A stretch of DNA of 64,000 nucleotides from Cryptomeria japonica (taxonomy: Eukaryota > Streptophyta > Pinopsida > Cupressales > Cupressaceae). The notes under the pieces are model-generated. The model was given only the letters and a program-made list of their open reading frames with translations. It was not told the origin of the DNA and did not search any database. A program made the position numbers and the translations under genes. Shown here in pieces: positions 11,068-23,767 of the stretch. Position 1 is the first letter of the stretch. Every line of letters begins with the position of its first letter. The stretch lies in assembly GCF_030272615.1 (NCBI RefSeq), contig NC_081405.1, positions 469,828,008 through 469,892,007 of the forward strand. Reading direction: 5' to 3'.

Positions 11068-12607
11068 TGATGGGATGGGGTTTCGGATAGACTAGCCTAT
11101 TCTATGCTCTTAGATCCTTTCCTTGGATCACCAGGTGTACCAACCAGACCCTAGGGTATCTAAGACTTCCCCTACTTGTGGAATCCCCTAACCTTTCCCA
11201 ATCCACCCACCAACAACTTGAATTTTTGCTCCTATGGTCTCACCTACTCATGAGATCCAAAGAACCCTTACTTAGGCTAATAAGGGTTTGGCTTGTTCCA
11301 CACCTTCTGAGGTCCTAGAAGGGATAGATCAGGTCTAGGACATGGTTTTTCCACCCATTCATGTTCCCCCAAGAGGTTTCAAGCTTCCCACCCCTTACCG
11401 ATTTCACTATTTTGCCTTTTACCTACAAAATAGGGCTACAAGGATTGTGACCAATTAGGCCTCCTATCCGATCCTTTAGGGATCCCTCTTGAAAATGATG
11501 CATATGCTTGTGAAACTTCCCAAAAGACTTGCTATTAATTTGGCAAGGGCTCAAGGATTTTTCTAGTTTTGGGCCTCCAAGTGTTCGTACACTGCCCTAG
11601 GTGGAATTTAAGGTTTTTAAGGGTTTTAAAGAGGGTTTTTAGGCCTGCCAGGGTCACAATGTTGGTTTATTGGTTTCACCACCTTGTCTGGATTGGTGGA
11701 TGCTCCTCCTCTTCACCAATGGTGCTCCACTCACCTCTACAACTTAACCCTTCCTAGCCGGGCACTGTCCAGTCTCACCTAGGAGTGTGTCTTTAGATGG
11801 CCTCCCTACATCTTCAAGGGCCCTACTTGCTCTGAAGTATTGTATAGGGTCTATACTCCTATTCCCCATGGTTTCATGGTGATTCCATAATGGGGAATGG
11901 AGTTATGAACCCATTGACTCAAACCAGTCCAAAACTGGACAGTGAGAAGCAAATTTACAAACTATTTACAAACACACACAACCTACAAAAAAAAACCTAA
12001 TCTAAATTCTCACAATGAAATTAAATACGCCATACAAGACACTCAACATAGTTTTACTCGAAAATCAATCCATTAAAGATCTTGTCTTACTCCATTTGTG
12101 CCAACTGGCAACAAAATTGCAGTCACAGTCAAGTCACTTTTTTTTGGCTATACAACAACTGACATCCAACCCCTTCTCTTAGGGTTTGAAACTAATTATA
12201 CTACCCTTTCCTTGGTCTCTATGCCCATATTAGGGTTTTCCACACTAAACTAAAGATTTTGACCTCTAGGTGGAAAATTTGCTTGACAACTTTGAAAAGT
12301 TGTCATGCAACTTTTGCAACTTTTGAGCAACTTTCTCAATGTTGCTTTTCTTGACTCCTAGGCCCACATTGGGCTAACCTCTGGACACCACCATGCTAAG
12401 AAGGACCCTAAAACACCTCAAAGGTACACATACCCTCTACTTTCAAGAAAAACTCAACTTTGACTTATGACCCTAAGGCCTCAACTAGGACCTAAACTAG
12501 AACCAATGAGCACATGGCTCTTATTTTATATATAACGGCTTTTTAAAGAAGAAAGAACACAATAAAAATCAAATGGTGGGAGCCCTTTTAAGGGTGCTCC
12601 TACACCA
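11068..12607. repeat. Solo LTR S1 with exact 5-bp target duplication
   Basis: A 1540-bp insertion begins TGATGGGATGGGG and ends GCTCCTACACCA, with 5'-TG and CA-3' ends. The five bases tggtt occur on both sides (11063-11067 and 12608-12612). Removing the insert and one copy gives back an open protease frame (KVV joined to PSTYHQC). No internal domain, PBS or second LTR is present, so it is best read as a solo LTR left by recombination. A TATA-like TTTTATATATAA near 12522 and AATAAAA near 12550 suggest plus orientation, but this is weak. Confidence 0.7.
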
Positions 12608-14611
12608 TGGTTCCATCAACTTATCATCAGTGCATGCAACACCCTTACAATGGAACATAGATCACTATCTCTGGATATCCAGACCTTTTTCAATTTTGTG
12701 CCAATTTAAAAGAGACTCTTGAATAGAAAGTTCCAGTTAATAGAGAAGCTTCATCATCCTCTATCACCTCTCAATCCTCAAACATTGTTTGAATTGTCCA
12801 AAGGTAAACTTAAGATCCAAGATCAAGGACATGTAGGATACACCATGGCACAATCATTCCACATTGGTAAGTTTCCTACTTCCCCAAAATCTTTAAACCA
12901 CGTCCTCTACAAAAAGACCCAAAAGTTGTCATTCAATTTCGACCTCTTACCACATTCTCAAAATGGGGAGAACTCAACAAAGAAAACATTGAAGAGGACA
13001 TGTATAATTGGATTTACAAAAATGACAAAGACACACCACTTGTACAATTACCTCTTGAAAAGTATGGAAAAAGCTCTACCATCATGTAGAAGAAAGGATA
13101 CGATGGACACAGTGGTCTTGGCTCACAAAAATAAGGTATCCTAGAACTAAATATGCCAAAGGGATAACCTCTTAACAAAGAATTGGGATTTGTACCATTA
13201 TATATTGGCTCCTTGAACACTAAGTTAACCTTGTATGAAAAAAGGGGTGTACTTCAAACAATGATAAGGCACCCGAGGAAAACCATAATGAAACTAATTC
13301 TGGAATGAGTGGGAATGGGACTCTTAAATTCCTCTAGTTCATATGCCCTTGACAATGTTGTCATTGGCCCTGATGATTTACCCCTTGAAGGTAAACATGT
13401 AGATACTTATCCTATACAAACTTGTCCTAGAGCTTGGATCTAAGACTTTTGGGATCCTAGCACATCATCAAAAGAAAGTAGTATTGATAATGATTCAACT
13501 AATATCCATGTTATGACCATAATCTCTACCACCCAAGATTTGTATCATACCAATGATAACATGCCATTAGTTTAACTTGAGCTTATCGATTGGGACTAAC
13601 AAGGACCACTAAGCTTAGACTATTTTGAAAAAGATGAACCTATAGTCAAATTCTTTGAGCTTTGAGAATGCATACTAGTGACTGCACAAAACAAATTTCA
13701 CTATAAATCTAGATACCACAACATATTTGGGGAGTCAAATTTTTCTTCTAGTCGCAAAATCAAGAATAAAAATGAAAACAACGAAAAAAGAGAAACAAAT
13801 AGGTCTCCTAGTAAAACCGCAAGGCGCCTCTAGACCATGAAAGAGTAAAAATAAAGGATGTATCCAAGGGTGAAAAATTCTCTGAGGCACAGAAGGATGG
13901 AAGACTGAACATATCCCCAACATGTCATCAAAGACCTCCTTTTTTGGTGGAAATAACATAAGAAATTAATTTGGGTATGCCTAATAACCCTAGAGTCGTC
14001 CATTTTGTAGCTTCCTTATCAAAACAAGAGAAAGAAAATTTTGTAAAGTTCTTCCTAGAAAAAAATATAAATTTTGCATGGTCATATGTAGATATGCGAG
14101 ACTTAATTTAGAATTGGTTCTTCATCACTTGCCACTATAGCCAGGTATTAACCCAGTAAACAAAAGTTGAGAAAGATGCATCCCCAGATTCCACTACTAA
14201 TCAAATCTGAACTCAATAAATTGTTATATGTGGGTTTCATCAAAGCCATTGACCATGTAGATTGGATTTCCAACTTATTTCTAGTTAGGAAGCCCACTAG
14301 GAACATCAAAATATGCAGCGACTTTATAAAACTGAACAAAGCATGTTCTAAAGATGATTTCCATTGACCAAAAATTGACATAATAGTGGACATGATAACC
14401 GGTTATGAAATGTTGTCACTAATGGATGGTTTTTCAGCTACAATGAAATCAAAATAGCTCTCGAGGATCAACATAAAATAAATTTCACATGTGCTTGGGG
14501 AGCATATTGTTGGAAAGTAATGCCCTTTGGTCTTAATAATCCTAGAGAAACCTATTAGAGAGGAATGACGACCATCTTCCATGATTTCATGCATATATTA
14601 ATATAAGATTA
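12608..14611 (+). pseudogene. Y1 gypsy pol: linker, G-patch-like motif and reverse transcriptase (part 1)
   Basis: It continues the protease end (PSTYHQCMQHPYNGT), then a long linker. A G-patch-like GYDGHSGLG lies near 13100, a feature often seen before RT in Tat-type elements. RT is readable from about 13970: VVHFVASLSKQEKENFVKFF, INFAWSY, then 14167-14367 (IKSELNKLLYVGFIKAIDHV, WISNLFLVRKPT, CSDFIKLNKAC), MLSLMDGFS and MPFGLNN. The frame is broken several times. At 14611, within GATTAT of the DYVDD coding region, Copia element C1 is inserted; RT resumes at 37864. Confidence 0.8.
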
Positions 14612-17327
14612 TGTTATTATGAGGATCCAGTTATTACTAAGAGGGGGGAGGGGGTGAATCAGTAATAAGACAAATCTACAACACTTCACAAAATTGTACC
14701 GATAACTACTCAAACAATGTGCTAAGATGATTTAACAAACCATTCACTCAAGTGTTCATCAATATGCAAACAAAGTAAAGATATCAAATGCACAAATCAA
14801 CAATGCATCCACCACATGAACATAAAGATTTTTGATGTGGAAACCCAATTGGGAAAACCACGGTGGGAATTAGCACCCACAATATATTTTCACTCTTTTG
14901 GAATGCACCGAGTTAAAGGCATAGCCCAGTTAAGAGCTTTCAATGTGCTCGGTTAAGAGTAGACCCTGTTAGGAGTTACTCGGTCAAGGGATTTTGCCTT
15001 AGTCCTATTAGGAGCTCTACCCTATTAATAGTTACCTTGTTAGAGGATTTACAACTCAAGTTAATGAGCCAGCCTATGAAGGGGTTTACAATATTAGACC
15101 TGTTATGATCTACCCAGTTAAGGGATTTCAAACTGCTGTAACTATTAGGGAACAACAGGATAAATGATCTGATTACAACACTTCCTTGCTTGCTAGTATA
15201 GATACTTTTCAGTACAACTCTACTACACACATGCAGACACTTCAAACTGGTTTGACAATACCTTCTTCTCAGAATACCGACACAAAATCTCTTCTCCAAC
15301 TAGCCCTAAATACACTTTTTAGTTAGGGTGGCTACAAACCCTAATTACATCAACAAGATATAATGAATTTTCATTTGGCGTCACAAAACACTTCGCCAAA
15401 ATACATTACAGATAATTACAATGAATTTCTAGATGATTTCCACCATTGAATGATCACCGCACATCGATTTGATAAGCAATCAAACCCTTATTTCATTCTT
15501 CTAAGCACTTTGTTGTTTACCAAGAAACTAAATCCTTGAACGTGCTCAAATACCATCTTATCATTACACACAGATTATGACACGTCATCACTGAGTTATG
15601 ATCTTGATAAGATCCACTGCCAAACCTTAAATCATTACTTGTTAAAGATATGATACCGATATTCATTCTTCTTCATAGAGTTCATAACAACCAATTATAA
15701 ATATGATTTTTGGTTCATTAAACTTGATGTGATTTCAATCATAGACTCGTGCCAATTTTCTAGTCCTTACAACTGGAATGGAAACTAGGTGGTAAAAAAT
15801 CAATTTAGGGATTGGACATCCTTACCGAACAACTAGCTTTCCTACAAAAAAGGCTCATTTACTTTATCAATCAAGGATGTAAACTTGAAACGGGCCAACA
15901 CAGTATGTGCACTAAGTTCATATTGCAACTATTCTACCCTACTGCAGGAAAGGAAATTCTCTAAAATAAATGCAAAAACATAATGAATTAATACTTAATC
16001 AAAGCTCACAAATGAAAGTAACTTAAGCAACTGCTACCAAATGATAATGTTCTCACAAGCAGATAGGAACTACTTTGCCCATTGTGGCTGCAAGAACAGT
16101 CGCAGGATCTATTTTCAGTGGTTGCAGGAACAATCAAATGTCAAAACAACAACTGTTGCAGGATGGAAACTAACTGAAAAACACAAAGTGACTACTCACC
16201 AAATGGGCCCCTTGAGTGAGTATATCCAGAATTATTAAATAACAACTAATAAGCTCAAAATAGCATTGACTTCTTTATTCCAGATTAACTGCAAAAATAC
16301 ATGAGTCTGAAAGCTGGCTATTACAAATTCTATGGTCATTCTATGTCCTCAAGAGGAGATAGAGACCTTTTATTTATATGGAAGCTTATAATGGATTCCT
16401 AACTGATCAACACATATTCCTACAGAATAGGTGAAAAGGTTTATTATACTAAAAGAAGTCAATGCAAGAAAATAGAACATCTGTCATGCAACTGAGAAGA
16501 TATAGCATGACTTTCTTCCTAGATCTAAACTCCACTAAGAATAGTTATAAATGTCTCATAAACAATTCTATTGAAGAAACGGTTTAATGGCTTCCATCTT
16601 CTTCAATGTTTCTTTTCTTTGACTGGGTCTGCATTGTGGTGGCATGCTTAATGTTCCTTTAAACTACCACTTAGTCTTTCCTTCTTGGCCGACCTGCATC
16701 ATGATGTTAATGTGCACAAAAAGCATGTGTATATACTAATGTTAACATGACATAAATTAAACCATACTTAAGATTGATTTAGATATTTTGCATAGATAAA
16801 CCATTTAGAAACCATTATATGACAACCTTAAGTATCAGACAAATCAGTTCCAGAAGAACTTAAAAAGGCATTAACTAGGAGAGTATCCTGATCCAAACAT
16901 CATCTAAACACAAGACCTAGGTAGGAATATTATGACAAAAATCTATCAAAAAAAAGCCATTATTTAGGCTCATCACCAATGTTATGAACATATATTCTGA
17001 ACCACAATACCCAAATATTCTCCAATCGTCCATACTAGCCGCTTGATCATCACTTAGTTCCTAGTTACCGACTGATAGAAACTTAGCAGTTTTGTTGTCT
17101 AACTAATTCCACCATTGGTTAGGCTATACCGGTTGGTCTGGGTGACCTAGATGACTAAACAAACATGGTTTCCATCAATGACAAACACAAATAAAGTCAT
17201 CAAACATCCTATTACAATTATATCATCATTATCAAGCCAACAATCTCCCCATGACATCATATACTTGATCATATCAACTTTACCGGTCATCTTCTCATCT
17301 TCATCATCTCCATTAGTTATGCCAACA
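14612..17327 (-). repeat. 3' LTR of C1 (interrupted by J1)
   Basis: On the plus strand it runs from TGTTATTATGAGGATCC to GTTATGCCAACA. It matches 36463-37863 closely once J1 and one TSD copy are removed, giving about 1.49 kb. The minus strand directly upstream (17328-17345) reads as the polypurine tract AAAAGGGGGAGAT. A degenerate array of GTTAAGGG/CCTGTTAGGAG units lies at about 14925-15130. Confidence 0.8.
15757..16975. mobile_element. J1 insertion, about 1.2 kb, with 5-bp TSD
   Basis: The uninterrupted LTR copy reads ...ATGCCAATGTTATGAA near 37485. Here the same sequence is split, and ccaat occurs on both sides (15752-15756 and 16976-16980). The insert begins TTTCTAGTCC and ends CTCATCA. 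No ORF is credible. A diverged relative starts near 38725 and shares AGGGATTGGACATCC and CTTGAAACGGG. It could be a solo LTR with a mutated TG end or a small non-autonomous element. Confidence 0.65.
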
Positions 17328-17619
17328 ATCTCCCCCTTTTGCATTGATAGAAACACCAAAATCTTATTAGCAGCTCATCATGCAAAACTGGAACTCTAAC
17401 TATTATGACTACTGTATTGTTCTTTTTTTCTGCTATTTTGTTTCGCTTGTTCTTCACCCTTCACTAGTTCTTCTCAGTCTGCTCTTCATTGTTCTTCTCC
17501 TCATTTACTTTTGTTCTCCCCCTTTGACAACAATTCAAAAGGTGCAAAATGTCAAATTCAATTAGTCCATTGGATTGATGATGCAATAGTATCTTAGTTG
17601 ATCTTTTGTAGGGGTATAA

Positions 17620-19566
17620 CCCCTAGCTTGCCTTTGAGATACTCAAAGGTCACCTTAGGTAATGTCTTAGTGAAAATGTTAGCCAACTGCTCCTTGCTTG
17701 ACACATGATCCATCCTGACTTTCTTTTCCTACACTCTTTCTCTCAGATAATGATACTTCAATTAAATATGCTTTGTTCTAGCATGCAATACATTATTCTT
17801 TGAAATGTTTATTGTACTTGTATTATCACATTATGACCACCGGTTCTATCATATTCTCCTTGAATCCTTATAATACATGTCTCATCCATATTGCTTGAGT
17901 ACAATTCATAGATGTAGCCACATACTCTGCTTCCGCTGTAGACTGAGAAATGCAACTTTGTTTCTTACTAGTCTAGGATACCAATCTTTCTCCTAGAAAG
18001 AATGCACCATGGGTTGTGCTCTTTTGATAATCTACATTACCTATCCAATTAGCCTTTGTGTACACCTTCAAAGAGAAGTTTCCTTTGTATGGATACCATA
18101 ATCCATAATCAATAGTTCCTCTAAGCTACCTGATAATTCTCTTCACTGCCACCATATGAGTGTCTTTAGGACTTTTTTGAAATCTAGCCACTACACCAAC
18201 TGCAAGAGCAATGTCTAGTATGCTATGAACAACATAGTGTGGTTTACCAATCATTGATCTATACTTAGTTTCATCCACTAGATCTAAATCAATTCCTTGG
18301 ATAATATACAACCAGTAACCATAGGGGTTCCAACCGGTTTAGAGTCTTCCATTCCAAAGGTTTTCAATACCTCTTTCACATATTTGGACTAGCTGATAAA
18401 GATTCCTCCTTTCATCTATTGGAGCTGCAAACCAATGAAAATTTTGATTTCACATATTAGAGACATTTCAAATTCCTTTTTCATTTCTTCTATAAAAGTC
18501 AAACTCACGTCATCATCTCCCCCAAATATGATATCATCTACAAACACTTATGCAATCAATAAATTGTGTCCTTCTATCTTCAAGTAAATGTTGTTGTCCT
18601 CACTAGTTATTTGAAATCCAATCTTTATCAGGTGTGAATGGATTCTCTCATACCATTCCCTTGGAGCTTGCTTTAACCCATATAAAAATTTATGAAGTTT
18701 ACACACCATGTCCTTATCTTCAGTCAATGCAAACCCATCTAGTTGTTCAATGTAAACATCTTCTTCTAGAATTCCATTAAAAAATGAAGACTTGACATCC
18801 ATTTGGTAAACCTTGAATCTTTTGAATTCTACAAATGCAAGTAGTATTCTTACTCCTTCAAGTCTAGCAACCAATGCAAAGGTTTCTCCATAATCCTCAC
18901 CTTCTTCTTGTGGATATCCTTTGCAAACAAGTATAGCATTTTTCCTAATCACTTCACCATCTTCATTCAATTTGTTCCTGAACACCCACTTAGTACCAAT
19001 CACATTTTTATCAGCTAGTCTAGGGACAAGTGACCAAGTATTGTTCTTTTCTATTTGATCAAGCTCCTCATTCATAGCCTTTATCCAATCATCATCCTTG
19101 AGAGATTCACTCAGTATCTTAGGTTCAGTTGTGGAAATCTGACAAGCACTTTCTTTGATCTTTCTTCTTGTTTGTACTCTAGCATTCCTGTCTCCAATTA
19201 TCTGATCTACATAATGATTCAACCTTACATATTTAGGTATAACCAGTTCTAATGTAGAAGCCTCTTCTTCTTCTTCATCATAATCTTCCATCGGTTGAGC
19301 AACATCCTCCACATTGTTCTACTCAGCATCATTTTGAACTTCGGGTTGAATGATCACTATCTTCTGTTCATCTACTACATTATACTTGCTGGTATCATCA
19401 GATTTGTTAGAACACTCATCAACTTTCACATTAACACTTTTCACAATCTTCTTCGTTGTTTTGTTAAATCACTTGAATTCTTTTCTCTTAGTTGAGTAAC
19501 CAAGGAAAGTTCCTTCATCACTTTTAGGATAAAACTTTCCAGTATACTCATCTCTCTTTATGTAAA
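17620..19566 (-). pseudogene. C1 pol: RT and RNase H
   Basis: Copia reverse transcriptase is open at 19312-18548 (254 codons): NTWSLVP, NVIGTKWVFRNKLNEDGE, VYQMDVKSSFFNGILEEDVY and LHKFLYGLKQAPREWYERI. The VDDIIFGG active-site block follows near 18545-18519 in another frame. RNase H follows: SMIGKPHYVVHSILDIALAV at 18311-18126, then KSTTHGAFFLGERLVS and QSTAEAEYVA near 17930-18000. Upstream (19313-19566) is the acidic linker after integrase, ending at the target duplication of K. Point substitutions and stops such as the run after 18126 make it inactive. The strand and order are as in Sireviruses. Confidence 0.85.
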
Positions 19567-20064
19567 TGTAGAGTCCCTCCCCGATCAAGCTCTGGTTAAC
19601 TTAGTTGACCATGGTTGACCATATTAATAAATGTTATAATTCAATAGGATGGGCTATGTTAGACGGATAGATTAGTTGGAAAAATAATTAAACTAGGTTA
19701 TGGAATCATTTTACCTTGCGGTGCACATTTTGATGTGTTATGGATTTAGATCCCATATGATCCACCGATTTGATCATCTTGATATGACGTATGTCAACTA
19801 TCTTAGAATTTGCAGTACTTCTTATTGTATTTAGTTGCAATAAAGAAAATGGAACTATTAGAATAATTTTACCATGTAATAAAGATATATTTTACATTTG
19901 AAGTATTTATATTTTTTGCAAAAAGAAGGCTTTTGGGTTATTTCATTGTAATTGTTATTGCTTGAATAAATAGAAGAAATTTGTTTCTGTTTTATTTAGT
20001 TAATAAAGGATAAACATATATTAGAAATGGAAGAGAAAAATAGTTGTACAATTAAGTGGTTTCA
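19567..20064 (+). repeat. 5' LTR of K
   Basis: It starts TGTAGAGTCCCTCCCC and ends TTTCA just before the PBS. The first 250 bp match the copy at 23768. From about 19816 onward the two copies do not align by eye. Confidence 0.6.
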
Positions 20065-20067
20065 TTT

Positions 20068-20080
20068 TGGTATCAGAGCC
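20068..20080 (+). other. Primer binding site of K
   Basis: TGGTATCAGAGCC is an exact match to the initiator tRNA-Met type PBS, three bases after the LTR end. It sets the element's strand as plus. Confidence 0.8.
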
Positions 20081-20330
20081 CTAGGTTCATACTCTGGTGA
20101 ACATGGGCTACATTCATAACTTAGTTTGAATCGAACTACAACTTCAGAGTATAACACCTAGGTGGAAACTTGTGAAACAACAAAGTGAAACATAAGTGAA
20201 AATTATTTTAAAAAACCAAAGGATCAACATATATCAATTCAAGGGGTTCTAAGGGCCACCAAAATCCCTAAAATTTGAAACTTATTAGTCATAATGGTTA
20301 TGGCATAATGAGATCCCAAAGGCTAAGAAA

Positions 20331-20354
20331 ATATATATATATATATATATATAT
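20331..20354. repeat. (AT)12 microsatellite in K
   Basis: Twelve AT units in an A/T-rich surrounding. No other function is visible. Confidence 0.9.
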
Positions 20355-23300
20355 GGAAATATTTTTGATGTTTAATAACGGAATATAGATCATTAGTACA
20401 TATGAGGTTTCCATTCGATTGGAACCTAATTGCAACAATTTCCCTAATCAAATCAATTATGAGGAGTTAATTCTATGATAGAATACCTCTGATGGTGACT
20501 AAGGCAATACCATTCGTCAGGATATGCTCATGACGTGGCAAGTGAAGCAAGCTAGATAGACATGAGATTGAGGTGCAATAAACAAGATAATTGAGATAGA
20601 GACAACTCAAGTTAAATTTTTAAGTTATGCAAAATTTCGGTGGTTCGAGAACTAGGGCTACCATTTGAGGCACCAATGAAGAAGAGTTAAGATGTACTCT
20701 TACAATATTGGGAAGAAAAATTAAACTAACCTAATGAATAGGTACCTTAAGCATGCGGTCATGCTAGGTTGCCGTTTAAGAACATTGTTAGGGAATTCTT
20801 GTACCAATGCAAGAAGCTAGTGTTGGATAACCTTGAAGATAAGGACTGAAATGGTGAATGACAATATCCTTGATAAGTGAACCCTAGTAATACTATAGAT
20901 GAATTGAGATAATAAAAAAGGAGATATGAAACTCTTGGGTTAAAACACGTAATTACAATAAACCCTAAGTTCTTCCACAAGTTAGATAATTGGGGAAACA
21001 AGCAAAGTATAGTCACAACTAGTTCCTTTATGGGAAGATAATTTTGAGAGGACTAAGTAAATGATGAAAAGGGTAGAGATGATTTGGGAACCATGCAAAA
21101 CCCCTATTAAAGTACAAAGAGTGTAGAAGAATCATGATCTAATAATCAAGGAGTGATTAACTTATGTCCGTTCAGAACCTAAGGAGAAAAGTGCAACCCA
21201 ATCATGACTAGTAGCTAGATGCAAGACAATATGGAACTTAATTCAGCTACTTGGCATAACCAAAGTAGGTTTGTGGAAGTCATGGCACTCAAGTGTGAAA
21301 TTATGAGAAACATTAAATATGTATGAGATAACATGCAATTGGATAAGGCTTTTGGCATGATAGTATAGCAGTATTATAAGATCAAAGTTCTAATGAGAAA
21401 TTAGTTAGTAGTATAAGATGTTTAATAAGGACAATGATAAGGATCCAAATTATGTGGTTAGCTAAGGGAGAACTTAGAAATTATGGGAGTATTAAGACAT
21501 TGGTAATTATTGGACACCTTCGTGTTATGCCATAATTGGGTAACTTGATATTACAATGATAAGGTGGTTTATTTGGAATGAAGATAACCCAAAAGTTGTG
21601 ATATGTTGGAATCGACTAGCAAGCAAATATAAAATAAGTAATATGGAAAGAGATAATTTCTTTTAAAATTTAAGTTAAAAGGTGGGTGTTGGTTTCTATG
21701 TTGGTCACTTCTCGAGTGCACAGCCCCCCTTATTTTCATAGTTGCATAAGTGGAGTAGGAGAGAATAAGTCAAATCTCCACATCATTTGAAATAGTCATA
21801 GTGTGTAGGGAGTAGGAATTAGTAGTCAAGCGTTATTATTCCACCCTTAATTGTTCTTAACCATAAGTGTTAGTAATTTGGCAACATGCTCCTTCTTGTT
21901 GGGAACAAATGGATGATTAGAAATGAAAATACAAGAGCTAGCAAAAGGTGCTAAGAGAACAAATGATGTCCCTATTGAAATTATATGATTGCATTATATG
22001 AATCCTAAGTGGTTCTAAGTATTCAAGATTCAATTTTGTACCCAACTATCAAACCCTCTAGTAAGGGAGACATAAGAGTGTTGATGCAGGAGTTTCCTCA
22101 TGTCATTGAACCAATATTTAACATATGATGATATTTAATGTAAATCCAAGAAGAATTGACAAAGAATGGTAGAGTTAGTACAATCACCTGTTAGAATATA
22201 ATTATGGGTATTAATAACCCTAAATGGATAGCGGATTATATCGGAAAGTGCTTCTTGTAATAGCAATTATGTGAAGGTTAAATGGAACACAATCTATAAA
22301 ATGATTTCTATCTCTCGTGTATAATATATGTCATAATAATAAGGGAATATAAACGATCCAAAAACCTTAAGAGTCTAATAATCACTTCCTAACACACTCA
22401 GTATGTGTGATCTTGAGTAATGTGTTGCGGTTACTCCCTATAGTGTGCCTAGGATGGTCACCTTGTTTTGAATTTTGATTCAATAGTGTTTCGACTTTCT
22501 TTGAATAGTATATTGTGACCTTGGGGCTAGTACTTTCTTTTATATTTCTTTTTATGGGTGGACCACTAAATTTATGTTTCTTTTCATTGGAGCTATGGTG
22601 CTTGCCATGTTGCTAATTTTAATACTTTTTAATTTGCCGGTATTTTTCTTCTTTTGATTGGATCTGTCAAGTGTAACTTTTACTTTGATCTTTTAAAGTG
22701 TCAAGTGGTCATTTTGAATGTTCATATAGCTAGCCCTAGTAATGTGTTTTGAGTAATGTCTATCATGTTCATTGAACCACTGATAGTGTGTCAAGGGAAA
22801 ATACTGCAAGGAGTGAAATTAGGCTCAAGGAATAAATAAAGAGTATTATATCAAATTAGGATAAAGGAAGGAATATCCTCTTAAAAGAAAATTCCTTGCG
22901 AGTAATCTAAGCAAGGAAATTAATAACAAAAGTGTGATCTAGACCTAATAAATTGTGAAAGTGTTGATAATTATAGATTTACTAATTTGGCATGTGTATG
23001 GAGGTGACTGCGTGGATGATATCTAAACTAAGTATAATTATTTTTCATTACTCCCTTAGAATGGGATTGTAATATATCTCAATATTTGGGTTTGTGATTA
23101 TTGTAATCTATGTAACTTGAACCTTGGTGCGTAGAAGTCTAAGCATTGTAAGCCTTGAGGTAGAAAACTACCCTATTTATGGGTAGGTTGGAAGAACTTT
23201 AACTTGGATATACCTTGTTGCCTTATGATGTGGAAAGAAATCATGCACCTAGGGTGGTTTAACAAATATGCAATTAACACCCTTATGAGTCACCTTGAAG

Positions 23301-23767
23301 TAAATAAGAAGATTCATTATGGATAAAGTATGTTATGATGTCAGTTTTCTTTAGTATCATGTAATGAATGAGAATTGTAGTGGGATAAACATGTTTTTAA
23401 GCAAATCCTTAACAAAATATGATTCCTAGAAATTTAATAAGTAACCTAATATGTGTAACCTATATCATGGGAGTTGATGTGTGGTATTGATATGATTTGG
23501 ATGGTGCATTAATGTAAAGTAAGTAATGAATGTGTAAGATAGAATTTGTAAACACCTACCCGAGGTTGAGGGAAAATGTAATAAAAATGCTAGATAAGTA
23601 CCTTATGGAGGAAATAAGATATTATGAAAGAAGGATGATTTTAGTATTGCATCTTTCTAGTAGGCAAGATACGATTTAGAGTAATATAGTGAAATTATGG
23701 GAAAGGTTATATTTCATATCCTAGTCAAGCAAGTTTCAGGAGAAAGTAAAACTCTAGGGGGGGAGGA

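Noticed and set aside
17147-17399. Open frames on both strands across the C1 LTR start
   Set aside because: Entirely within LTR and polypurine tract; no conservation with the other LTR as protein.
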